From positions 42,174,627 through 42,238,626 of the forward strand of contig JAAONU010000013.1 of NCBI GenBank assembly GCA_012932295.1: a stretch of 64,000 nt of DNA. The letters are read 5' to 3'. The notes beneath the pieces were generated by a model. The model saw nothing but the letters and a program-made list of their open reading frames with translations, had not been told where the DNA came from and did no database searches. Each line of letters starts with the position of its first letter. Position 1 is the first letter of the stretch. Origin of the DNA: Cyclina sinensis. Taxonomy: Eukaryota; Mollusca; Bivalvia; Venerida; Veneridae. A program made the translations under genes and the position numbers. Shown here piece after piece: positions 13,360-24,329 of this stretch.

Positions 13360-13820
13360 AGCCAGTTTTTTATTATTTTCCCCGACGAAAGTTTCCGTCC
13401 GTCCTTCCGTTCTTCTGTCCCACATATTTGTCCGGAGCATAACTCGAAAAGTATTTGAAATAACAAATTGAAATTTCGTAGGTAAATATATCTCATTTAG
13501 GCGGAGTGTAGAGCACAAGCATGATAACTCTACTATGCATATTCCTTTGTTTTTTTTCGTGCTTAATTTTTGTTCAGACAATGACTCAAAGAGTTTGAGA
13601 TATCAACTTGAAACTTCATAGGTTGATAGATCGCATCGGGGTTGAGTGCTGTGTGCAAGAATGATAACAAAGCAAACACATTCGGCGGTGGATAGCCATC
13701 ACAACATGACTCTTGTTCAGATTTTAAAGAAGCATTTGACGGCTGGTCAATGATTTCATTTGGAAATGTCTTATTTTTTAGCAAATCTTCATAAAAGGAG
13801 AACAGTAACAATAACTGAGG
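13360..13820. repeat. interspersed repeat with CCGTCCGTCC block
   Basis: 'ccccgacgaaagtttccgtc' is followed by 'cgtccttccgttc', 'gtccggagcataactcg' and two diverged blocks with 'tgaaatttcgtaggt' / 'tgaaacttcataggt' and 'gcacaagcatgataac' / 'gcaagaatgataac'. This is the form of a dispersed bivalve-type repeat with internal duplication. The open frames on the - strand here are artefacts. Confidence 0.6.
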
Positions 13821-16354
13821 GTTGGTTGTTTATTAAATGTGTATTTCTAATAACTTATTTCCTATTCACCGTGGAGTAAAACAACTTTCATTCTCTTCAT
13901 GGTGGGACATGAAAATCAAATCCTTTCTGAACATAATCTTTCTCGTGCATTGTTTGCAATTTTTTAATGATATTATTTTGGAGATGAATAATAATTTGGG
14001 AGGAGCAATATAAGATGTTTTTATCGATTAATTTCAGAACTTCATTATGAATATTAATTATGACATGTTTTAGAATCAAATTTTAATTGAGTGGTTCAGC
14101 TGTAAATCCAATTTATATAATGTTCGTCGTCTTCTAAAAAAATATATTTATTGTCACCTAAAGTTGACAATTAATGCAAAAAACGTAATTGTTTAAGCAT
14201 GGTATCTTATTTCGGGTTTAATTAGTTACTTTTTTTACTGTTTAGTTTTGTATCAGATTCAGGGGCTTTACATATGGAGAGGGTATCCATCTTGATTTTC
14301 TTAGGTTTGCATTCGCCCACATTTTTTATGTCTGTTTATAATACAATCATCATGTGAACCACTTTTTTTAAAAAGAAAAGTGGAAAGACAATAAGTTTAC
14401 TGAACAGTTTTTGGTTTAGATCACCTCTTGATGTATGCGACGCCAAAGATCATATGGACCCTGTAGCAAATTAAGTTCATTGGATAATGTAAATTCACGA
14501 TATGGCTGGCAAATTTTTGCGGTTTTAATGTTTACATGCTGAAATCATGTGTTCAAAAATCATGACTCAAACGTTTTATGCCATAATTGTTGTTTTTTAA
14601 GAGAACATGAAAACTTTTTTGAAAAATCATTTGCGTAATAAAGTAAAGATTAAACAGTTTTTAAAGATCACTATTTAATTCCGTTCCGAAAAAAACAATG
14701 TATATGAAAAATCAGTTGATGCAACGCCATCTCAGAGAAGTGTTTGAATGTCGGTATTTTAGATCGAACGCATCGCAGTCATGCAATCTTTAAACAATGA
14801 CGGCTGAATAACGAGCCCATCAACAGATTTCATAAAACAGTTAATTTGTCACCTAAATTTTGTAGAAGCACGGGTAAGACCATGTACCATAAATGTCAGG
14901 TCATACTTTTGATGTGAAAGAACTAAAACGCAGTAAAATGCAATAGTTTTTTTAAGAAGAATAATAGCCAAAGAAACAGAAACCAAGACTACATTTTTGC
15001 GTTGCTTCATATGCCTACACGAACTTAATAAATGTAACATAAGATATAAATAACAGAGTTTTTTTCTTTTTATTTCTTTTGATTGTGAAGTTCTTGTCTT
15101 TGACTGCTTAGATTTAGCAAAAATTATCCTTTTTCTGCTTTCTTTGTCTTTATTTTTGGTTGAAACTTGTAAGTTTGCGCGGGTAATTCAATTCGAGTTT
15201 TTTCCTAATTTATTTTTTGATCAAATCAATTACTAAAGATTTACCAAAAACGTGCCCTACAAATTTCGTTTTTCAGTGTTTAATTAGTGCACGAAGTATC
15301 GGTAATACCTCCCTTATTTTCTAGTTATTAGAAACTTTTGTACAGAAATGGTTTACAGACCTTATTTAAGATTTTTTTTTATAAATTTTCAATCATTTGA
15401 CCATAACTATTTACACCTTTATATGACTGACCTTATACCGAAGTACCCTTATTGATAATTATTTTTCATTTGTATGTGAAATTTAGATAAAGAGGGAAAT
15501 GACTACACTGAATTATGTCAAGATTAATATTATTTAATTGCCTAACATGTCTGATATTTTTCTAGCGGCTTTTTATTCAACTGATTGTGCCCTGTAAATA
15601 AATGTTAAAATGCTTAAGACAACATTATTCGCAGTGGATTTATGTGAGATATTCCAAATCTCTAACACAAACCCAGCGTAGAAACGGAATTGAAAATAAG
15701 CAACAACATTATGAACAATTCTGGTTCAGATGTAGTGTATTAAAAGCAAATTGTCACTTTAAGATAATTATAGATTTTAAAAGGTAAAATATGAAAATAA
15801 ATGAGACTAAACAAGAATTTATGCCAGTATCGATTTGTTGAATGTCTTTGTCATCTTCAAACATCTTTTCAAGATTTATGAATAGGTATTACGGTCACGA
15901 TTTCCCTCAATTTCTTACTTAGCTTCATGTTAATCACTTTTAGTATGGTCTCCGGAAATTTTGAATAATTTGAATGCCAGCTGTTAAAATATTGACGCCT
16001 GCCACATATCATAATATGCGGAAGCTTCGTTCAGTAGACCTGAACTGCCTTCAGTCGGAGGAAAACGTGTTTTGTTACTAATGTCGAGGTTAATTTGCCA
16101 AATAATGGCCGATAAATGTTTAAACCGCTTTCTTGCTTCAAAATGTGGACAGGATCTGTTGCAACGAGTAAGTGGTCCAAAGAGATTTCAGACTGAAATC
16201 AGTTGAACAGAGGTCATTCAAGATATTTTATTTTTTTTTATCAAAACAATTAGATTTAACCCTTCCTGTCCTCTGAATTGTCGAGCTGGTAGTCAACTAA
16301 AGCAACTAAATAACTTGAAGAATTATAAATAAAATAAGATTTGTCTATTTAGTA
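13821..16354. other. unannotated AT-rich DNA
   Basis: No gene, RNA or clear repeat is recognised. Several short open frames (for example 15602-15787 and 14849-15040) have no conserved features and no splice context. Confidence 0.4.
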
Positions 16355-17265
16355 CTACGACTGATTTTTTAAAACATACAAATGAGCATTTGCTGCCTCT
16401 GAGTATGGTGGAGGTAGTCCGATTTTTCCATCAATTTTGCCAGATATGACGTCATCGTAAGAGGGAAGACCTAAGGGCGATAGTATGTTTTCATTGACTT
16501 GATTTTCACCTCGCTGTCTGTTTCTGGTAATTAGGTCTAACTCTCCTGGGTTCGTCTCTGAGTTTGTCAGAAATTCAGGAATTGAAGTGTTTACCGAAGT
16601 TTCGTCCTCGTCATGCGTGGTTACCAAGTAAACTTCTGAATGTGTTCGCGTGTGTTCCCGATTATGTTCAGATAGTCTGCAAGAAAGAGTAAACAAAATA
16701 CGTAATTAAGATAAAATTTACTTAGACCACATTAATACGTTTTTGCCTGTTATTTACTCTTGGTGAGGGTTTAGTGAACCAATAAACTCTTCGTACGTAA
16801 GTCTAGAATATTTTAAGAAAGTCACCTAATTACGTCCATTATGTCTAGGTAGTTTATTTAGTCTGAGAGTTATATCAGACCATTGGTATAATAAGTGAAC
16901 TTTTATTTATACAGATGTAAATGTTTGTTTTTCTTAGGAAGTAATTAGTAGCACACATTTTCGTAAACCGCCTTTATAGAATTTTAATAGATACTTTTCT
17001 CAAAACCATTCTACCGCGACTGCTAATGTTTGAAAGGCATGTATAGAAAACAATGTTTCTCATTGAAGACATTGTGAGGTAATGGTACTTAAAAGGAGAA
17101 TATCACGACTAGAATACATTTCAGTAGCTAAATGGAACGACATCAAACACTAAAGTAAAGCACTTACTTCCACTGACATAATTTTTTAGAGAAGACACAA
17201 CACACACAAATTGCAAAACCGAAAACAGCACAAATCAGACCACCAACTCCATAGGACTGTGACAT
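16355..17265 (-). CDS. single-pass membrane protein with PY motifs, family member 1
   Basis: Two exons, 17168-17265 (98 nt) and 16355-16676 (322 nt), join in phase 2 through an intron with donor AA|gtaagt and acceptor ttgcag|A, giving 139 residues. A hydrophobic segment at about residues 7-25 (Val-Gly-Gly to Val-Phe, with Cys 12, 20, 22, 23) is followed by Lys-Lys, predicting a short outside N-terminus and a cytosolic tail. The tail carries LPSY at 103-106, then DDVISGK, and PPPY at 121-124 followed by SEAA. PPxY motifs are known ligands of WW domains (for example NEDD4-family ubiquitin ligases), so an adaptor or trafficking role is inferred. I do not recognise the family. The start is the only ATG before the membrane segment, and the exon size is identical in member 3. 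A TATA-like box lies about 95 bases upstream. Confidence 0.78.
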
Positions 17266-17357
17266 ATTCACTTTTTATCGATTGACTAGTTTCCTATTTC
17301 TTTTCCGTCTTCTCTCTCATTTACTGATCTCGAATATCTATGTATATTTGGCGATAC

Positions 17358-17366
17358 TTTTATATA
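17358..17366 (-). promoter_or_regulatory. TATA-box-like element upstream of PY gene 1
   Basis: The - strand reads TATATAAAA, a good match to TATAWAAR, 93 bases before the start codon at 17265. The overlapping + strand also reads TATATAAG and lies about 40 bases before the ATG at 17401, so one palindromic site could serve both directions. Confidence 0.45.
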
Positions 17367-17400
17367 AGGCACAAGTAAGTGCCAATATTATCTCTGCAAG

Positions 17401-17601
17401 ATGTTCCTGGCGACTGTGGGAATAGCGCTTATTTTGGCATTGGGTTGTCTGGTCTTCCTATTTGAGTTTATATGGTATCAAGGTAGACTTCAATCGAGTT
17501 GTTTCGAGCAAGTGACCTCACCTTTTCATTTTCTTTGTGAAGCCTTTATTTGCTGTCCACTGATTTATTTCTGTAATAATAAAAAAAGTTATCTCAGGTA
17601 A
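17401..17601 (+). other. possible divergent membrane-anchor exon
   Basis: An ATG at 17401 opens a frame whose first 25 or so residues are strongly hydrophobic (MFLATVGIALILALGCLVFL then FEFIW), like a signal peptide or membrane anchor. A plausible splice donor (CAAG|gtagac, near 17481-17485) follows, after which the frame loses any protein-like character. It lies about 35 bases downstream of a TATATAAG on its own strand. No downstream exon was found, so this may be chance. Confidence 0.25.
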
Positions 17602-19400
17602 ACAATCAATTAAATCTAATGCGTGCACATTTCCTTGCAAGTCTTTTTTTCCTCTGAAGTACATTTAAGTCATTGACTGCTGAAACAAAGTTTATCAAGT
17701 TTGACAATGATCACGATTCTGCTAAGAATTCCTAAATGATTAGCACAAAACTGTGGAAATAATAATGTTATCAAGTTTTCAAAAATGAAACTGATGTTTC
17801 GTAACATGTAAATTATATAACAGATTAGATACACGGTTGATGTAGGGGGTAGTGATAAGATCACTAGTTCAAATCCCAATCGCTGTTGGATTTATAGGTA
17901 AAATTTTCAGTGTAAGAACTGGCATAAACACAGGAAGCAATTATCAACAATCATGAAGCGGGGTTAATACAAGTTGCAAGAACTTGTTTCCTATTCGATT
18001 TCAAATAAAGTTAAAACTATGTTGTAAGTTCGTACTGAAATCAAGAAAAAAATACGTTTAGGAAGTAAGATAAGAAAAACTGACAAAATTTTGCTTTTAA
18101 TTAAATAAAATTTATATTTATTTCGAACCTGAATGCTTCAGTTGTGGTTCTTATAAAGATCTTTCGAATGATATCTTCTTTAAAACAACGTTTTGCCCAG
18201 GTGTTTTTATTATGTGTGTACTTAATTACAAACCATTGTTCCAATGTTAATGATTACTTAATTATACATAGTCTGTAAGAAAGTTTCATCTTTTTTCTTA
18301 TTTTTGTTGGTAACTTCTCATCTTTCTTTTGCTTTCATTAGGCAATTCTCCTTTTTCATTATCATACATATTTATTTATATTACATATCCTATTTTATAT
18401 ACAGTTATATAGAGTTTTATTATTAGTTTTTAAACAAATCCTACCTGTAACGTTTCAAGTAGACCAACTTTTCTGAAAGCCATAACCGAATGAAGAGTTT
18501 TAGTATGAAAACATATACAATCTCAACTAATCAAATTTCTCCTTGAAAATGGAAATGTTATACTATAATTTTGTAGAATATTAAAGAAATAATCACTTTG
18601 AAATTGGTATTTGAAAGCACAAGGAAGTCATCAAACGGGGTAGACGTAAATAATAAAAACTTATTTTCAAATCGACGTTTAATTATTTGAAGACAAAATC
18701 ATGTGCACATCTATATATATCCGTAGGCCTTTTCGCAGCGAAATCATGTACCAAGGTTACTGATCAAAGAAAACCAAAGAATTTTATTTTCAAATATCAA
18801 ATATCTTGAACAACAGCGGACAAAAATTTCACAGCTGATCTAACAGTAATTGATTAATTATTGATTCAGTGTAGGCTTTTTCATAAAGTTTTGTATAAAA
18901 TGCCAAATGTGCACATTTGTGTTCGTAAAAAATTATTTATTGGAAATGCATCCAGTCTGACTAGTTAACAGGGACATATGAACCCCCCAACCCCACCCCC
19001 GCATTACACATCACATCGTTTTGTATCAAACATCACCTGATTTGTAGATGCCAAAGAATAAAAATGATTTGAATTCGTTAAGAGAAAGATGTTATGCCTA
19101 CTTCAACCTAGCCTAGTCTTATAGCATTGGCATTTCAATGTGCTTATTCTTGATTTATATAGATGACGCCAAATCAAATATATTTTGCTGTTCAAGCTGG
19201 CCTTGACAAATATGATAAGAAAATGTGAAAGTGTTTTGCTTCTATTTGAGGTTTTGCATTAAACATGATTTTCATGTACGAATCTGCCTGTCGAAAATAG
19301 CAAAAACAACTTTTTCCTTAACATGTACTCTTGTAAATAATGTCAAAAATATCAAACTGCTGTTTAAGAGACCTAAAATCTAATCTAGTCCATTTAAAAT
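17602..19400. other. unannotated DNA with one tRNA-like relic
   Basis: Near 17840-17885 the + strand carries 'actagttcaaatcccaatcg', a tRNA B-box-like sequence preceded by 'gggggtagtgataag', which suggests a SINE head rather than a tRNA gene. The rest shows nothing recognisable. Confidence 0.4.
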
Positions 19401-19429
19401 CATATACATTGGAATTATTTTGAATGTAT

Positions 19430-20600
19430 TGATGCCCGATGTCAAAGTGTCAGTCAAAACTTCCAAGTATAACAGGTAATCTAAATACATTTATATTAGT
19501 CTTGATAGAGAGTGCTGTTGTTGAACCATTTTTGTGTGGATAACCGATCTTTCCAATAGTCTAAAGAAAAACATTTGAACTAGAAATTGACTCTTTAAAT
19601 TGCCATTTATTTATCTTTCTATAATTAATAAGGCAATAAAATAGATAGGCAGTATCATCTCCCTTTAATGCCCAAAATATAATTCTGCCTTATCCAGTTT
19701 TTGAGTAATTTAACCTTCTTTAATTTCTATAATGAATTTTTGTCCGATTGTCTTAAAACTTCAGAGAAAGCTGAATGCACAGGAACCATAAACTCTTCCT
19801 GGTCACATTTTTCATTTTTGCCCGGAGAATATTTTTTAAATATGAAGTGAATTGAAGTGCAACTTAAAATACAGATAGATGATGACAAAAACAAGTGCAA
19901 TACTTATGAAACATTACTCTACGTAATATTATTTTGAGTTATTTCCCCTTTCCTTATTATATAATGAATTTTTGTCTGGATCATATCTTGAACACAATGA
20001 AAGAGATTGGCTTGTTACTTAAGACAAAGATAGATGATAGATAGTAGAAATGCAAAAGAACCATAACTTTATCTTGTCCCATTTTTTTTAATTATCTCCC
20101 ATCTTTATTCATTTTTTGCCTTGAGAATGACTTTATACATTGAAGGGTATTGATGTGATACTAATTTATAGATAGCTGGCAACAAGCAAAAATGCATTGC
20201 CCAAAAAGCATAACCCTAACTTATCCAGGTGTTGAGTAATCTCCACTTCTTTAATTGCACGCAGTATAACTTGGAGACCGTGAAAGGGATTGTTTTGAAA
20301 CTTAAAAACAATCAATTGAAATGATGTAAAACTTAAAATACAGGTAGCTGGTGACATGGAAAAATGAAGTATCAAAGAAACATAACTCTACTTTATCCAG
20401 TTTTTAGTTATCTATATTTCTTTGGTTTTATAAATTTTTGCCCTGGGCATAGCTTGAACATTATTTAAAGTATTGTCTTGAAACTTAAAATAAAGAGATA
20501 TGGTAAGAAGTAAAAGTGCAGTGTTCAAGAAACATATTTGTATCAATTTCAATTTCTGAATTATTTCCCCTCTAAAAATTGTTGGTATAATGATATTTCT
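19430..20600. repeat. diverged tandem/interspersed repeat, blocks of about 170-190 bp
   Basis: About six diverged blocks share 'cataactctacttatccag'-like text, then 'ttgagttatttccc', 'atgaatttttgcc', 'gaatagcttgaacac' and 'gaaacttaaaatacagatag'. No coding potential. Confidence 0.65.
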
Positions 20601-20879
20601 ATCGGTCTAATCTTTTAGAATTTAACGTCTCTTCTATTGTGTAGACTTATATTAATAAAAAGGGCTTAACGAAATCAGTTTGGAATGCCGTCGCCCCTTG
20701 TTTTTTAACAATATTTGTTTAATTTGAATTATTGGTTTTTTTACGTTTAAGTTTAATAATTTCACGTCGAATCTGATCATTTCGGTAACAAAACACTCTT
20801 TCAGAATATGCAAAATATTACTTGACAAAATGAAATCTGATATCTGAAATCGAGTATGAGACATATTGGAATTAAAATC

Positions 20880-21342
20880 AGCAGTATATCGCCCTCTTAT
20901 CAGCCCAGTCAGACTCCTGATTGTAGTATATTGCCCTCAAATCTGCCCAGTCATGCTTCTGATTACCGAATATTGCCCTCTCATACCCCCGGTCGTGCTC
21001 CTGATTCCAGTATATCACCCTCCTATCCGCCAAGTAAAACTACTGATTGTAATATATTGGCTTCTCATCTCCTCAGTCATGCTTTTCATTGCAGTATATC
21101 GCCCTCGCATCCACCCAGTCAAACTCCTGATTGAAAAATATCGCCCTTTTATCCGCTCAGCCATACTCCTGATTGAAGTATATATTCCTCTCACCTGCCT
21201 AGTCAGATTCCTGATTGCATATTGACCTCTCGTCCGTCTAGTGAGACTCCTGACTGCAGTTAATCACCCTCTCATCCACCCAGTCAGACCCCACATTGCA
21301 TTATATTATCATCTCATCCGCCCAGTTATGCCCCTGATTGTT
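20880..21342. repeat. 42-bp minisatellite, about 11 copies
   Basis: The unit runs 'agtatatcgccctctcatcc' then 'gcccagtcagactcctgatt' plus two bases. Because 42 is divisible by three, frames stay open through it and yield Pro/Ser-rich or Val/Leu-rich pseudo-proteins. There is no flanking gene evidence. Confidence 0.88.
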
Positions 21343-22790
21343 CTTTGAAGGCTGTTTTCCTTGATTGACCAAGCACAGAGCAAAGCCCTGAACAATTCAT
21401 GTGTTGACTAGATTTGCTTAAATTGTGCTTGATAATCTAAGTGCTAGATCCAGTTCCTTTGTTGTAACTCCTGAACAACACGTTCGTCATTACTCAGAGC
21501 AATGTCATTCGTCTAAATGAATCTATACAAAGAACCTTACCCAGATATCAAATCGCATTGATAGCCCATTTTGCAGTCATTGTACGACCGCCAAGGAAAC
21601 AAAGCAACTTCTGTACTTCTATCAAAGCTGTCGCCTAATGACGTGTTGGGTGCATGAAATTTCAATAATCAGGAAGACCTTTTGTGAAGTATAAATGGTA
21701 CTTTATCCTTTCTATAACCAGGGAGACCTTTTGTGAAGTATAAAAGTGATTTCCTTCTGTGGCTCATTAAGGCCTTAATTGTCAAAATCGGTCGTGATTT
21801 CAAGATTTTGTACTAACTGAGCATTAATGCAAATTAGTTAAGCTTTTATATGTGTGAAATTTGTCTAAAATTGAGCAAATGCTCAGCGTATGCTATTGGG
21901 ATCATCCCGTGTCCGTCGTGCGTCGTCAACATTTTACTTCAAATGACATTTCTTCCAAAATCACAATGCCATTTTAACCAAACTTAACAAAAATGTTCCT
22001 TATTACTTCCTTTTTCTAAAAATGCTCAAACTGTTCCCCTCCATTGTTTATACGGGTTGCAAATGCTAAAAATAGAGAGAGAAAAAAATCAAACAACATC
22101 TCCTAAACTGAAAGGTCATTTTCTATAAATTCATTATACGGTGCTTTATATTAGGCAACAGACTGACTACAAGATAACGTTATCCGAAGTTTACAAAAAA
22201 AGTTACTTGTGGACAGTAAGTAACAGACAGAAAGCAACGAACAGGAGGTGTAATATAGATCTACATAAAGTTTCTTCTGTCTTACTCACTGTTCTTCTAT
22301 TTACTTTCTTATTGTCTTCTTCTTGAATGATATTATCTCTAAATTACGTATGTATATATGAATCAGTCGGTAAGAAAAAAAGGCTTTTGGTGACGATTTC
22401 AGAATATAAATGTTTAAGACGCAACGTCCCTGTTATATGAGAAATCACAAATTAAAAATAATTCCTATTCTGTACATATGTGTACATGTAATTCCATTTG
22501 TTCAGGAACTGCTTACATATATAATAAAGAAGTTTCAGGAGTTTTACGAGAAACATAAAAAGAACGAAAATATTCAATCGCTTTACTGAATTTAAGTATC
22601 ATATCAAACGTATACACAAACCCACACCGGAAATAAGCATGTTGGAGGGTTAAGACTATTGTGTAAACGACATTTTTAATAAATCAGTAAAAAAAAATTA
22701 GAAAGAAATCTAAAAAGTAACATGATCTGAAACCGCTACTGACCTTCTGAAGTGTAAAAAAAATCACAATGATAACATTGGTAAATTTAA
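21343..22790. other. unannotated DNA with a repeat fragment
   Basis: At about 21880-22000 there is a fragment of the dispersed element family ('gctattgggatcatcccgtg' then 'ccgtcgtgcgtcgtc'). Nothing else is recognised. Confidence 0.45.
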
Positions 22791-22791
22791 G

Positions 22792-23388
22792 GCTTTGTCC
22801 CTTAGTAAAAACAAAACGCGGACACAAAGTTGCAGTAAATGTCCTTCAGCTTCTTTGTCCCTTAGTAAAACAAAACGCGGACACAAAGTTGCAGTAAATG
22901 TCCTTCAGCTTCCTTGTCCCTTAGTTAAAACAAAACGCGGACACAAAGTTGCAGTAAATGTCCTTCAGCTTCCTTGTCCCTTAGTAAAACAAAACGCTGA
23001 CACAAAGTTGCAGTAAATGTCCTTCAGCTTCTTTGTCCCTTAGTAAAACAAAACGCGGACACAAAGTTGCAGTAAATGTCCTTCAGCTTCCTTGTCCCTT
23101 AGTTAAAACAAAACGCGGACACAAAGTTGCAGTAAATGTCCTTCAGCTTCCTTGTCCCTTAGTAAAACAAAACGCGGACACAAAGTTGCAGTAAATGTCC
23201 TTCAGCTTCTTTGTCCCTTAGTAAAACAAAACGCGGACACAAAGCTGCAGTAAATGTCTATCAGCTTCTTTGTCCCTTAGTAGAAACAAAACGCTGACAC
23301 AAAGTTGCAGTAAATGTCCTTCAGCTTCTTTGTCCCTTAGTAAAACAAAACGCTGACACAAAGTTGCAGTAAATGTCCTTCAGCTTCT
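22792..23388. repeat. 60-bp minisatellite, about 10 copies
   Basis: The 60-bp unit contains 'aaaacgcggacacaaagttg', 'cagtaaatgtccttcagctt' and 'ctttgtcccttagtaaaac', with ten nearly identical copies. Copy-to-copy differences are few (cgcgg/cgctg, cttc/cttt, an extra A), so expansion looks recent. It ends 116 bases beyond the stop codon of the PY gene at 23504 and so sits in or next to its 3' untranslated region. Confidence 0.93.
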
Positions 23389-23503
23389 TAAATCGAAATA
23401 AGTATTGTTAAAAACAATGAAATATATATTTCACAGAAAAAAATAGTCAAATGACTACAATATCTTTTTACTCCGCTATACTAAGACGAATTGCTCAAAA
23501 CAC

Positions 23504-24278
23504 TTAAGAGTTTACTGCTTCATAATAGGACGGAGGCGGTTCGTTATTTCTGTCAAATGTAGCAGATATGGCGTAATGGTAACACGGAGGGAAGCTAGGC
23601 ATAAGCCTTGTTTCATTTATTTGTCTGTTACCAGTTGTAAGGCCTGACTCTTCATGGTTTGTCCTCGAGTTTCGAGAAAATTCAGATACTGAGTTGTGGT
23701 TGGAAGTGGTTCCATTCCTATCGTGCATTGTAACTGAATATACCGTTGACTGAGAACGAGTCTGTGCATTTTGAAGCGTAGATGGTCTCCTAACAAATGC
23801 AAATATCAATAATACTTTGATTACTGGTAGTTAAATAAAAGCATTTTCAATTACTGTAATATCAAGAAAAATGTTTAACAAATGTTCATTGAATACTTCG
23901 ATTCGTTAAAGAAATAGCTGCCGACACAAATCGTTATTTAATGAAACCATTCACAAATGATGTAACAAACAAACCATTCGTAATCTAATAATCTCAGGGT
24001 AAGGCTTTAATCAAATTTGCCTTTCTGAATTAAAAAATGCAGTGGTAAGACACTGCTTCTAAAAAGGAAACTTTAACAGAAATCTAGACATATTACGTAC
24101 AGTGTCAAACCCTTGCATTTTCAAGATAAATGTCCACATACTTTAACAAAAATACTTGGGTCAAACAGAAAACCAAAAGTATACTTACGTTCGTAGCAAA
24201 TCACTACAACTGCAACACGAGCAAACTACTAAAATGACAAAAAAAAGCTAAATATATCGCAATGATTTCTGTAATCAT
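23504..24278 (-). CDS. PY-motif membrane protein, family member 2 (frameshift in exon 1)
   Basis: Exon 2 (23504-23789, 286 nt) has the same length as exon 2 of member 3. It keeps the block VYSVTMHD.NGT, then SVSEF.RNSRTN.EES, a diverged first PY site (FPPCY) and PPPSYYEA near the C-terminus. Exon 1 (24189-24278) ends with a donor AC|gtaagt in the same phase 2 as the other members and encodes a hydrophobic stretch followed by a Cys-rich run (VVCSCCSCSD). However, a run of eight T in the membrane segment puts the ATG at 24278 out of frame with this Cys-rich part by one base. This is either a real disabling mutation or a homopolymer error in the assembly. The function is inferred as for member 1. 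Confidence 0.5.
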
Positions 24279-24329
24279 TTTTAAAGCAGATTATATATTA
24301 AATTTTGTGTGTGTGTTTATTTGCTGTGT

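Noticed and set aside
20856..21225. Pro/Ser-rich and Val/Leu-rich open frames
   Set aside because: Artefacts of a 42-bp repeat whose length is divisible by three.
22795..23016. Open frame of Ser/Lys-rich repeats, and possible CRISPR-like array
   Set aside because: The 60-bp units are tandem with no unique spacers, and the genome is an animal's; it is a minisatellite.
23617..23802. Second - strand frame within PY gene 2
   Set aside because: An overlapping frame of exon 2 without the conserved motifs.
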